Shown here: positions 1 to 5,450 of the stretch, one piece after another
Layout of the letters: each line of letters starts with the position of its first letter
Position numbering within the stretch: the stretch's first letter is position 1
Origin: an uncultured Erysipelotrichaceae bacterium
Lineage (GTDB): Bacteria > Bacillota_I > Bacilli_A > Erysipelotrichales > Coprobacillaceae
Reading direction: 5' to 3'
NCBI GenBank assembly: GCA_945981915.1
Contig: CAMFRJ010000082.1
Location: 1-6,146, forward strand
Length of the DNA: 6,146 nt
The notes under the pieces: model-generated
What the model saw: only the letters and a program-made list of their open reading frames with translations
What the model was told of the DNA's origin: nothing
Databases searched by the model: none
Position numbers and translations under genes: made by a program

Positions 1-43
1 TTCGCCTTAGTCTCGTGGGCTCGGAGATGTGTATAAGAGACAG
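1..43 (+). other. Nextera sequencing adapter left on contig end (non-genomic)
   Basis: Base 1 (T) fits the last base of the Illumina P7 primer. Bases 2-9 (TCGCCTTA) match the i7 index known as N701 as it reads in the adapter. Bases 10-24 (GTCTCGTGGGCTCGG) are the Nextera read-2 handle. Bases 25-43 (AGATGTGTATAAGAGACAG) are the 19-bp hyperactive Tn5 mosaic end. The order and spacing are exactly those of a tagmentation library molecule, so this is untrimmed adapter and not a natural transposon end. Genomic sequence starts at base 44. Confidence 0.98.
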
Positions 44-56
44 GTAGTCACATGAA

Positions 57-62
57 TAAAAT
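57..62 (+). promoter_or_regulatory. candidate -10 box of the marR-MATE operon
   Basis: TAAAAT matches the sigma-A consensus TATAAT at five of six bases and lies 27 bp before the AGGAGG ribosome binding site. A -35 box at normal spacing would fall at about 34-39, inside the adapter, so the other half of the promoter is missing from this contig and cannot be assessed. In such A/T-rich DNA a chance match is quite possible. Confidence 0.35.
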
Positions 63-68
63 AATAAT

Positions 69-84
69 AGTTTATTTTTAAACT
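69..84. promoter_or_regulatory. candidate MarR operator (AGTTTA-N4-TAAACT)
   Basis: A perfect inverted repeat with 6-bp arms and a 4-bp TTTT spacer lies between the candidate -10 box and the ribosome binding site of the MarR-type gene. MarR dimers usually bind 16-20 bp palindromes that overlap their own promoter or start region, so position and size fit an autorepression site for the regulator-exporter operon. The arms are pure A/T except one base each, so chance remains possible. No T-tract follows, which argues against a terminator. Confidence 0.45.
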
Positions 85-101
85 GTTTAGGAGGAAAACA
101 A

Positions 102-536
102 ATGAAAGTATTTGAATTTGCTATTTTCCCTTATATTCAAAAACAATATAACGGAATGTTTAAAGACATTATTGAAAAATATGATATCACACAAGTAGAA
201 ATTGATATTCTTGCCTTCTTCTATAACAATCCAGAATATCAATATGCCCAAGAAATTGTGAAAATTAGAGGAATCAACAAGGGGCATGCTTCAATCGGTG
301 TTGATAAACTGGTAAAAAAAGGATATCTTGAAAGAATCGTGGATAAAAAATGTCGACGCTGTCATATTTTAAAAATCACGCAAAAAGCAAGCCCAATCAT
401 ACAAGAAATTATCAATGTCCAAAAACAATATAAAAATCTTGTTAATCAAAATATTTCTGATGCAGAAAAAGAACAATTCGATCGTACCTTATATCAAATG
501 TATATTAACTTAGGAGGTTATCAAAATGAACGATAG
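102..536 (+). CDS. MarR-family transcriptional regulator
   Basis: This is a small DNA-binding regulator, probably the local repressor of the MATE exporter that follows. The protein has 144 residues, typical for MarR. Seen in sequence: an N-terminal dimerisation helix (about 1-30), a winged helix-turn-helix (about 30-92) with a probable recognition helix at 60-74, a beta-wing around 78-92 containing DKKCRRCHILKIT in place of the common D-R-x-D-x-R stretch, and a C-terminal helical dimerisation part (about 95-137). Cys84 and Cys87 form a CxxC pair in the wing. The ATG at 102 has a perfect AGGAGG seven bases upstream (89-94). The gene overlaps the MATE gene by 11 bp, indicating translational coupling. 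The arrangement parallels mepR-mepA of Staphylococcus aureus, in which the MarR protein is released by cationic drugs; the ligand here is unknown. Family assignment is firm, and the target is inferred from position. Confidence 0.9.
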   Translation: MKVFEFAIFPYIQKQYNGMFKDIIEKYDITQVEIDILAFFYNNPEYQYAQEIVKIRGINKGHASIGVDKLVKKGYLERIVDKKCRRCHILKITQKASPIIQEIINVQKQYKNLVNQNISDAEKEQFDRTLYQMYINLGGYQNER

Positions 537-1872
537 ACTAGCAAATGAAAAAATATCATCTTTATTGTTGTCTTTGGCTATACCTTCCATCTTAGCACAA
601 TTGGCAACGCTCATCTATAATATGGTCGATAGAATCTATATTGGTAGATTACCTCAAGGCTCTCTTTCTATTGCTGGAATCGGCTTATGTACATCTATCA
701 TTACAATCATCATGGCATTTACAAATTTATTTGGACGTGGTGGTGCACCTTTGGCATCCATTCGTTTAGGTGAAGATAACAAAAAACAGGCGGAAAAAAT
801 ATTAGGAAACTGTTTTTTCCTTTTGTTGTTATCATCTCTTATCATCATGATCATCTTGAATTTTTTTGGTAGTGAAATCTTGATTCTCTTTGGAGCAAGT
901 CAAAATACACTTCCCTATGCTATGGATTATTTAAGAATCTATAGCTTAGGAACGATTTTTGTCCAATTGTCGGTAGGTCTTAATTATTTTATCAATACTC
1001 AAGGCTATACCAAATATGGAATGATGACATTATTGATTGGTGGTGTCCTGAATATTATTTTAGATCCAATCTTTATCTTTGTTTTAGACATGAAGGTGGC
1101 TGGTGCTGCACTTGCCACGGTGATTTCTCAATTTGTTTCATGTTTTTGGGTCTTAAAATTTTTATTTGGTAAAAAGACAATTATCAAAATCAGAAAAGAA
1201 AACTTAAAACTTGATTTTCAAATTGTCAAACGTGTCTTCGTTTTAGGATTCTCTCCATTCTTTATGACTTCTACTGAAGGAATCTTACAAATGTCCTTTA
1301 ATCGACAGCTCTTATTTTTTGGTGGAGATTTGGCCGTTAGTTCGATGACCATTCTTCTTTCACTAAGTCAGATGTTGTCACTTCCAATGGAAGGTATCGC
1401 ACAGGGAGCACAACCAATTACCAGCTTTAATTTTGGTGCAAAAAATTATCAACGTGTCAAAGATACAATTCATTTAGCTATTAAAGTGAGTTTAACATTC
1501 TCTGTTATTGCAGTGACTATCATGGAATTATTTCCAGGCGTGTTTGTTCGTTTATTTGCAACTGATCCTCAATTAATTGAAATGACAAATTGGATGTTAA
1601 GAATTTATGTTTTTGGTTTCATAATTATGGGGGCAAACTCAACTTTCCAACAATCTTATACTTCATTAGGATTTGGAACCCGTTCATTTATCTTTGCATT
1701 CTATAGAAAGATTATCTTATTGATTCCTTTAATCTATATTCTTCCACTTTTCATTGAAAATGGCGTGTTTGCAGTCATCTTAGCAGAACCAGTCTCTGAC
1801 ATTCTCACAACTTTGACAAATGCTATTTTCTTTAGAAAATTTATGAAAGAAAAACTTCCTTCTATCTCATAA
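526..1872 (+). CDS. MATE-family multidrug efflux transporter (MepA-like)
   Basis: An inner-membrane antiporter of the MATE family, which exports cationic drugs, dyes and metabolites using a Na+ or H+ gradient. The 448-residue length is normal for 12 transmembrane helices, and hydrophobic segments run along the whole protein in two related halves. Recognisable features are the N-terminal NDRLANEKISSLLLSLAIPS stretch, YNMVDRIYIG (31-40) with Asp35 in helix 1, GGAPLASIRLGE (72-83), INTQG (156-160), NIILDPIFIF (176-185), the second-half QGAQPITSFNFGA (293-305) and EPVSD (421-425). The start at 526 has AGGAGG at 512-517, inside the end of the MarR gene, whose stop codon (534-536) overlaps this gene. 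The UAA stop runs straight into a terminator. Expression is probably controlled by the upstream MarR protein. Family is certain; the closest named relative (MepA) and the substrates are inferred. Confidence 0.95.
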   Translation: MNDRLANEKISSLLLSLAIPSILAQLATLIYNMVDRIYIGRLPQGSLSIAGIGLCTSIITIIMAFTNLFGRGGAPLASIRLGEDNKKQAEKILGNCFFLLLLSSLIIMIILNFFGSEILILFGASQNTLPYAMDYLRIYSLGTIFVQLSVGLNYFINTQGYTKYGMMTLLIGGVLNIILDPIFIFVLDMKVAGAALATVISQFVSCFWVLKFLFGKKTIIKIRKENLKLDFQIVKRVFVLGFSPFFMTSTEGILQMSFNRQLLFFGGDLAVSSMTILLSLSQMLSLPMEGIAQGAQPITSFNFGAKNYQRVKDTIHLAIKVSLTFSVIAVTIMELFPGVFVRLFATDPQLIEMTNWMLRIYVFGFIIMGANSTFQQSYTSLGFGTRSFIFAFYRKIILLIPLIYILPLFIENGVFAVILAEPVSDILTTLTNAIFFRKFMKEKLPSIS

Positions 1873-1899
1873 AGACATCTTCAAGATGTCTTTTCTTAT
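1871..1899 (+). terminator. rho-independent terminator of the marR-MATE operon
   Basis: AAAGACATC (1871-1879) pairs with GATGTCTTT (1885-1893) around a TTCAA loop. T-rich sequence (TTTTCTTAT) follows, so the hairpin has a T-tail for plus-strand transcripts. The left arm begins with the last two bases of the MATE stop codon. Confidence 0.85.
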
Positions 1900-1928
1900 A
1901 AAAAAGTGAAAGAGCTACTCTTTCACTT
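1898..1928 (-). terminator. rho-independent terminator of the minus-strand operon
   Basis: Read on the minus strand, AAGTGAAAGAG (1928-1918) pairs with CTCTTTCACTT (1914-1904) around a three-base TAG loop. The run TTTT (1903-1900) extends the two T bases that end the stem. The 11-bp arms are perfect. The outer end of the hairpin includes two bases of the stop codon of the 67-residue gene. It stands next to the MATE terminator, so the converging operons are separated by two hairpins of opposite polarity. Confidence 0.85.
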
Positions 1929-2130
1929 ATGATGACGGCTCTTGTAAAAAAACTGTCAAACCAATTTGCCATGATGATATTTGATAAAAGCCTGCACAAC
2001 AATCAGAAAACCCTTCAATTGAAAAGGTATAACTACCATCTGATAAATCGACAATATCAAAAACTTCTCCTAAAAATTCAATATCGTCTTCTTTATATAA
2101 TACGATATCCCCTTCTTTTAACTTTCTCAT
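1927..2130 (-). CDS. small conserved-looking protein of unknown function
   Basis: I do not recognise this 67-residue protein. It is acidic, with no signal peptide or membrane helix. It opens with MRKLKEGDIVLYKEDDIEFL, a pattern of short beta strands (GDIVLY, EFLGEVFDIVDL, SYTFSIEGF) that could fold as a small SH3-like barrel, and it has a Cys-Cys pair at 44-45. The ATG at 2130 is preferred to a TTG at 2139. AGGGTG (2141-2146) lies ten bases from the ATG but is only one base from the TTG. The ATG lies one base past the stop codon of the upstream acetyltransferase, so translation is very likely coupled. The stop codon falls in the terminator hairpin. The tight packing and ribosome binding site support a real gene; an ORF on the opposite strand here has no such support. 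Confidence 0.7.
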   Translation of the reverse strand: MRKLKEGDIVLYKEDDIEFLGEVFDIVDLSDGSYTFSIEGFSDCCAGFYQISSWQIGLTVFLQEPSS

Positions 2131-2131
2131 T

Positions 2132-2668
2132 TTAGTCAAACACCCTGTATTCTTTATATTTTTCTCCTACATAATGAAGCATCAGTTCATCAAAATATTG
2201 AGATGGTAATCGTTTTCCAGTATACAACATTTCATAACGTACACCAAATTCGATGAAATAAAAATCCATCTCTTTGAATCCATTTTTTAAATAAAAATCT
2301 TTTCTTTTCGCTCTTTGTTCATAATTATCATATTTTTCTTTAACTTCTTCAATGCAAAGCATGATTGTATGATGATATCTTTGCTTAATCAATTGTAATA
2401 TTTCACTGCCATAGCCACATCCTCTAAAACGACTATCTACAGCCAAATAAAATACATATGATAATTGTTGATAAGTAATCACATAGACAAGACCAACCCA
2501 CTTTTTCTCATCGTAAACTGATAAAAATTCTCCTTCATTTTGTTGAGCTTTTTGAATTAAATACTGTATAGGTGCTCTTTCCTCTTTAGGAAAGGCTTCA
2601 TGGTACAGTTTATTTATTTTGTCAAAATCATTTTGACATTGATTAAAATCTAATAATTTCAGGTTCAT
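2132..2668 (-). CDS. GNAT-family N-acetyltransferase
   Basis: A cytoplasmic acetyl-CoA-dependent acyltransferase of the GNAT superfamily; the acceptor is unknown. The 178-residue protein shows the usual order: N-terminal helices with FPKEERAP (26-33), beta strands SVYDEKKWVGLVYVI (50-64), strand 4 YVFYLAVDSRF (71-81), then the acetyl-CoA pyrophosphate loop RGCGYGS (82-88, the R-x-x-G-x-G motif), and the C-terminal FYLKNGF (125-131). A tail of about 40 residues follows, ending KEYRVFD. The start at 2668 has GAGGAG at 2674-2679, which overlaps the stop codon of the upstream membrane-protein gene only ten bases away. The next gene starts one base after its stop. It is therefore the middle gene of a coupled trio. 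Superfamily is firm; no specific activity (ribosomal protein, antibiotic or amino acid) can be read from sequence. Confidence 0.9.
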   Translation of the reverse strand: MNLKLLDFNQCQNDFDKINKLYHEAFPKEERAPIQYLIQKAQQNEGEFLSVYDEKKWVGLVYVITYQQLSYVFYLAVDSRFRGCGYGSEILQLIKQRYHHTIMLCIEEVKEKYDNYEQRAKRKDFYLKNGFKEMDFYFIEFGVRYEMLYTGKRLPSQYFDELMLHYVGEKYKEYRVFD

Positions 2669-2678
2669 ACGTTCTCCT

Positions 2679-3392
2679 CTATTTATTATCCAAATAATGT
2701 TTCAAAGTATCTTTTATCGTAGAATGATCCAATTTTAAAGAAAAAATAAAACGTTCTTTTTCCTTAAAAATCTTTCTTAGTTTTGCAACATGTAAACGAA
2801 ACTGTTCATATTGTACAACAACTTCTTTTTCTTTAGCAATTATTTTGATATATTTTAAAATGTTCAAAGAATAGCCGACATCAATCATCAAAACACCATA
2901 AAAAATACCAATAAAAAATGAAAAACTTAAATTTCCTGCTAGCCATTGAATAGAATCAATAATATTGGGATGTATAAAATAAACATAAAACACGCTTAAA
3001 AGATACCAAAAAATTGTGAATTTCAAACAGATAATTCCCCGATAATTACACTTTTCTTGAGAATAATCCCATAATTTTACATGCATTCCTTTAATAAAAA
3101 TCAATCCTGCAACATATTCTATACCTGTAATACAGATAGACATACAAACAAATAGAAAACCTTTTTGTAAAATAGGCTGTTGAATAAATGAAACATCGAT
3201 TTCTGCAAGCAGATAAAGGACACATAATGAAAAACCATAAAGCGGTAAACAAGGTCCAACTAAAAAACCAGGATTGATCCATTTTCTTTCTGGATTAGCA
3301 CGTGAAAAAAATCTTCTAAAAAACAATTCTAATATCCATCCCAAAAAGCTGCCTATTGAAAAGATAAAAGCTAAAGATAACCACTTTTTCAT
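2679..3392 (-). CDS. putative membrane protein, ABC-transporter type IV / DUF1113 family (PF06541-like)
   Basis: A multi-pass membrane protein of 237 residues, common in Bacillota and of unproven function; the family is often labelled a putative ABC-transporter permease. Typical features are the N-terminal helix with FLGWILELFFRR (16-27), the NPGFLVGPCLPLYGF loop (40-54), IEYVAG (91-96), KLWDYSQEKCNYRGIICL (106-123) followed by a hydrophobic FTIFWYLLSVFYVYF segment, and a fifth or sixth helix near 157-176. The last 50 residues (about 185-237) are Lys-rich, soluble and probably helical. The ATG at 3392 is chosen over one at 3416 because AGGTGG (3397-3402) stands four bases before it, while the upstream ATG has no ribosome binding site. 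No ATP-binding subunit is encoded nearby, so a transport role is doubtful. It heads the trio with the acetyltransferase and the 67-residue gene. Confidence 0.85.
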   Translation of the reverse strand: MKKWLSLAFIFSIGSFLGWILELFFRRFFSRANPERKWINPGFLVGPCLPLYGFSLCVLYLLAEIDVSFIQQPILQKGFLFVCMSICITGIEYVAGLIFIKGMHVKLWDYSQEKCNYRGIICLKFTIFWYLLSVFYVYFIHPNIIDSIQWLAGNLSFSFFIGIFYGVLMIDVGYSLNILKYIKIIAKEKEVVVQYEQFRLHVAKLRKIFKEKERFIFSLKLDHSTIKDTLKHYLDNK

Positions 3393-3396
3393 TGAA

Positions 3397-3402
3397 CCAC
3401 CT
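3397..3402 (-). promoter_or_regulatory. ribosome binding site fixing the start of the PF06541-like gene
   Basis: The minus strand reads AGGTGG four bases before the ATG at 3392. This supports the 237-residue form over one eight residues longer. Confidence 0.7.
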
Positions 3403-3438
3403 ACTTCAATGTCCATTATAAATATATTCTATGAACTC

Positions 3439-3444
3439 ATTATA
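3439..3444 (-). promoter_or_regulatory. candidate -10 box for the PF06541-GNAT-small protein trio
   Basis: The minus strand carries a perfect TATAAT in the 75-bp gap between the PAT-like acetyltransferase and the membrane-protein gene, giving a leader of about 40 bases. The -35 region is only a T-run (TTTTTT at 17-bp spacing), so the promoter would be weak or depend on an A/T-rich upstream element. The perfect -10 box and the lack of coupling to the upstream gene make it plausible. Confidence 0.45.
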
Positions 3445-3467
3445 ACGTTTATACAGATTGAAAAAAA

Positions 3468-4058
3468 TTAAAGTTCTATAAATTCTAATTTTTCTTTCAT
3501 TTGGGAAAACGGAATCATATCTTCTTGATTTGTAAGATGTTCTCCGATCATCTTTTCCATCCACATAATATGAAACCATTGATGAAATTTATATCCACAT
3601 TGATGAAACTTTCCAACTTGTTCATATCCTAAGTGATGATGAAAATCAACACTATTGAAATCAACATAAGGATTATCTTGAGCAGGTATGGCGATACAAG
3701 CATTGAGATTGGTAATGTTCTGCATCTTTAATATTTTTTCTAGAGCATCATATAATTTTTTTCCTATTCCATTTTTTTGATAATGATGATCGACATAAAT
3801 TGATGTTTCTACACACCAACTATAAGCTTTTCTCGCATGAAAAGGACTGGCATAAGTGTAGCCAACAATTTCATCACCTATTTTAGCAATTAAATAGGGA
3901 TAAGTTTTTAATGTATTTTCGATTCTCTGTTGAAATTCTTGTAAAGATGGTACATCATATTCAAAAGTAATCGCTGTATTTTCAACATAATAACTATAAA
4001 TGCTTAATAAGTCTTGGGCATCGTTTGGACTTGCAATTAAAATTTTTATCTCACTCAT
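3468..4058 (-). CDS. GNAT-family N-acetyltransferase, phosphinothricin acetyltransferase-like (MnaT/YwnH type)
   Basis: A cytoplasmic acetyl-CoA-dependent acetyltransferase. Relatives in this subfamily acetylate the amino group of L-amino acids and analogues such as methionine sulfoximine and phosphinothricin. In the 196-residue protein, YYVENTAITFEYDVPS (23-38) is the subfamily hallmark. It is followed by IVGYTYASPFHARKAYSWCV (64-83), the acetyl-CoA loop YQKNGIGKKLYDAL (93-106), and the C-terminal LGYEQVGKFHQCGYKFHQW (143-161) leading to WMEK (166-169). A tail of about 27 residues goes beyond the usual end. The start at 4058 has AGGAG (4065-4069) six bases upstream. A terminator lies between it and the preceding gene, so it needs its own promoter in the 40-bp gap; GATAAT at 4082-4087 is a candidate -10 box. 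The natural substrate is unknown, and calling it a herbicide-resistance enzyme would overreach. Confidence 0.9.
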   Translation of the reverse strand: MSEIKILIASPNDAQDLLSIYSYYVENTAITFEYDVPSLQEFQQRIENTLKTYPYLIAKIGDEIVGYTYASPFHARKAYSWCVETSIYVDHHYQKNGIGKKLYDALEKILKMQNITNLNACIAIPAQDNPYVDFNSVDFHHHLGYEQVGKFHQCGYKFHQWFHIMWMEKMIGEHLTNQEDMIPFSQMKEKLEFIEL

Positions 4059-4081
4059 GTTTTTCTCCTGTAACTTTATCC

Positions 4082-4087
4082 ATTATC
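4082..4087 (-). promoter_or_regulatory. candidate -10 box for the PAT-like acetyltransferase
   Basis: The minus strand reads GATAAT, five of six matches to TATAAT, between the upstream terminator and the AGGAG ribosome binding site. The matching -35 position (TGGATT) is poor and overlaps the terminator hairpin. Support comes mostly from the need for a promoter after a terminator. Confidence 0.3.
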
Positions 4088-4098
4088 TTACTTTTATC

Positions 4099-4127
4099 AA
4101 AAAAAATCCACTATTTCGAATAGTGGA
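4099..4127 (-). terminator. strong rho-independent terminator after the NTF2-like gene
   Basis: On the minus strand TCCACTATT (4127-4119) and AATAGTGGA (4115-4107) form a perfect 9-bp stem around a CGA loop, followed by eight T bases (4106-4099). The last codons and the TAG stop (4113-4111) of the NTF2-like gene are inside the hairpin. It ends the yitT-side transcript before the PAT-like acetyltransferase. Confidence 0.93.
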
Positions 4128-4494
4128 CATGAAGTAATTTCCATAAACCATCTTCTTTGATCACAATTTGTGTCTCTAATCCTTGAATTCCATAAGCTTC
4201 ACCAGTATCTCTTTTGATACATTCTGTATGATATTGAAAGATAACAATAGCCAAATCATCGCGAATCATATTAATTTCAATACCATCATTGATCAATTCA
4301 ATGGATGTATATGCTTTTTGTATCCCATTTATCAAAAAATCCTGATAAATACTCTCAACTCCTCGATATTCATGTGTGATTGAAATTAAAGAACACTCAT
4401 GATGAGTAGACCAGAGCTCATCAAAATCCTCTTTGTTTTGGCTATGAATTACTTCTTGATACTTTTCTACAATTTTAATAATTTCTTTTTTCAT
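4111..4494 (-). CDS. NTF2/SnoaL-like domain protein
   Basis: A single-domain 127-residue protein with the cone-shaped NTF2-like fold expected from its pattern: an N-terminal helix with KYQEVIHSQNKEDFDELW (11-28), ISITHEYRGVESIYQDF (38-53), a curved beta sheet from about 62 to 112 including DDLAIVIFQYHTECIKRDTG (79-98), ETQIVIKEDGLWKLLHVHYS (107-126). The closing W-K-L-x-H-x-H-x-S motif is typical of SnoaL-type and YybH-like members. Such proteins range from small-molecule isomerases to ligand-binding partners, and the role here is unknown. The start at 4494 follows AAGGTGAG (4504-4511). An alternative ATG at 4548 would add 18 residues and overlap the end of yitT by seven bases, but lacks an evident ribosome binding site. 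It lies 47 bp after yitT with a possible promoter of its own, and its end is embedded in a terminator. Confidence 0.8.
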   Translation of the reverse strand: MKKEIIKIVEKYQEVIHSQNKEDFDELWSTHHECSLISITHEYRGVESIYQDFLINGIQKAYTSIELINDGIEINMIRDDLAIVIFQYHTECIKRDTGEAYGIQGLETQIVIKEDGLWKLLHVHYSK

Positions 4495-4503
4495 ATATTC
4501 ATT

Positions 4504-4511
4504 CTCACCTT
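4504..4511 (-). promoter_or_regulatory. ribosome binding site deciding the NTF2-like start
   Basis: The minus strand reads AAGGTGAG, with its core about ten bases before the in-frame ATG at 4494. A nearer ATG at 4501 is out of frame. This favours the 127-residue protein over the 145-residue alternative. Confidence 0.6.
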
Positions 4512-4519
4512 CAAATATT

Positions 4520-4525
4520 ATTATA
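4520..4525 (-). promoter_or_regulatory. candidate -10 box for the NTF2-like gene
   Basis: A perfect TATAAT on the minus strand lies in the 47-bp gap after yitT, placed to give a short leader that keeps the ribosome binding site. The -35 position (ATGTTA at 17-bp spacing) is weak. The gene could be transcribed from here, from the yitT promoter, or both. Confidence 0.4.
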
Positions 4526-4541
4526 CAAGAATCCTCATTTT

Positions 4542-5387
4542 TTAACATTCATTTTCTCTAATTTCTCTAGTAAATCCATTACCACCAACTTCTTCAATAC
4601 GTGAAACAATAATGAATGATCTATCATCGATAGCTTTAATAAGATTCTTGATGAAAGGAACTTTACGATATGGAATGATTGATAAAACAACCTGTGTATT
4701 CGCGTTTGTATAACCCTTGATTCCTTGTAGCATAGTGACTCCTGCATTGGCTTGAGTGAGTATAGCTTCTTGAATAACATCATAACGATCTGACATGACC
4801 ATGATCTGTGCCAATCCTTTTCCAGACATTAATGTGTTATTCATTACATAAGCTGTTATCATTACCGTTGCAATACCATAAATAATTTGTTGTGGACTAT
4901 GAAAGAAACATTGTAACAATAAAACAGATAGATCAATTACATTCATTGTGATAGAAACAGGAACATGAAAATGCTTTTCTAACAATAATCCAATGATATC
5001 AAAACCACCTGTTGATCCACCTGCCTTAATGACGAGACCTACTCCATAACCAATCATGATTCCCCCTAATATACAAGCAAAAAATGAATCAGAAATCAGA
5101 TGACGTAAACAAGACAATTGATTCATCATATCAAACAAAACAGGGAATAAAAATGTTGATAACAAAGTCTTCATCGCAAATTCTTTACCAAGAAATAAGA
5201 AACCAATGATAAATAGAGTGATATTAATCATACCAACAACTAACGAAACTGAAAGTCCCCAATAATGATGAAGAGCACTACCAATTCCTGATGCTCCCCC
5301 TGCAATAATAGAGTTTTCTAAAATTAATGCACTCAACGCAAATGCAACAAGTGCATTACCAATAATAATTTGTATAATTTTTTTCAT
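4542..5387 (-). CDS. YitT-family membrane protein (YitT membrane region plus DUF2179)
   Basis: A 281-residue integral membrane protein of the YitT family, present in multiple copies in many Bacillota; its substrate is unproven and a transport role is only presumed. The first two thirds hold about five hydrophobic helices with the family Gly-rich signatures IAGGASGIGSAL (28-39) and KAGGSTGGFDIIG (121-133). The last 90 residues form the soluble DUF2179 domain, with AGVTMLQGIKGYTNANTQVV (215-234), IDDRSFIIVSRIEEVGGNGF (253-272). The ATG at 5387 is preferred because GAGGTG (5399-5394) stands six bases upstream. A GTG at 5396 is part of that ribosome binding site and cannot sensibly be the start. 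It is divergent from a Crp/Fnr-type regulator, and the short shared region carries a strong candidate operator, so control by that regulator is likely. Confidence 0.92.
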   Translation of the reverse strand: MKKIIQIIIGNALVAFALSALILENSIIAGGASGIGSALHHYWGLSVSLVVGMINITLFIIGFLFLGKEFAMKTLLSTFLFPVLFDMMNQLSCLRHLISDSFFACILGGIMIGYGVGLVIKAGGSTGGFDIIGLLLEKHFHVPVSITMNVIDLSVLLLQCFFHSPQQIIYGIATVMITAYVMNNTLMSGKGLAQIMVMSDRYDVIQEAILTQANAGVTMLQGIKGYTNANTQVVLSIIPYRKVPFIKNLIKAIDDRSFIIVSRIEEVGGNGFTREIRENEC

Positions 5388-5393
5388 ATCTCT

Positions 5394-5399
5394 CACCTC
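5394..5399 (-). promoter_or_regulatory. ribosome binding site fixing the yitT start
   Basis: The minus strand reads GAGGTG six bases before the ATG at 5387. The GTG within it opens a longer reading frame but would itself be covered by the ribosome, so the shorter 281-residue protein is the right call. Confidence 0.8.
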
Positions 5400-5421
5400 G
5401 GTTATACTTTAACAAAAACGA

Positions 5422-5450
5422 TTGTTTTAAAATGTAATATAGATTACAAT
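5422..5450 (+). promoter_or_regulatory. candidate promoter of the Crp/Fnr-type gene
   Basis: TTGTTT (5422-5427) and TACAAT (5445-5450) stand 17 bp apart, matching the sigma-A boxes at three and five positions with ideal spacing. Transcription would start near 5457, leaving a leader just long enough for the AGAGGTG ribosome binding site. The TGTAA-N6-TTACA dyad covers the spacer and reaches into the -10 box, a position that would block RNA polymerase, so the bound regulator would probably repress its own gene. Confidence 0.6.

Noticed and set aside
25..43. Natural Tn5/IS50 transposon end
   Set aside because: The 19 bases are the engineered mosaic end, joined to Illumina index and handle in library order. 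No transposase gene or target duplication follows.
654..854. Minus-strand reading frame inside the MATE gene
   Set aside because: It lies wholly within a well-supported gene, has no convincing domain and reads as the antisense of membrane-helix codons. The similar short frames at 87-287, 1929-2135, 3091-3282, 3274-3471, 4183-4383 and 4535-4783 were dropped for the same reason.
3463..3493. Terminator after the PAT-like acetyltransferase
   Set aside because: AAAAATTA and TAATTTTT can pair, but the stem is entirely A/T, weak, with a loop of about 15 bases, and the T-run is part of the stem itself. In DNA this A/T-rich it is not convincing, so whether this gene's transcript reads through into the next gene stays open.
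3468..4058. Acquired herbicide or antibiotic resistance gene
   Set aside because: Similarity to phosphinothricin acetyltransferases reflects a broad subfamily that also acetylates ordinary amino acids. There are no mobile elements nearby and its composition resembles its neighbours.
1927..5387. A defence, toxin-antitoxin or biosynthetic island
   Set aside because: The genes are common chromosomal families (two acetyltransferases, YitT, PF06541-type, NTF2-like) separated by terminators into at least two transcripts. No nuclease, toxin, phage or recombinase signature is present.
5401..5406. TATAAC as the -10 box for yitT
   Set aside because: It is a good match on the minus strand, but transcription would start within the ribosome binding site at 5394-5399 and remove it from the message.
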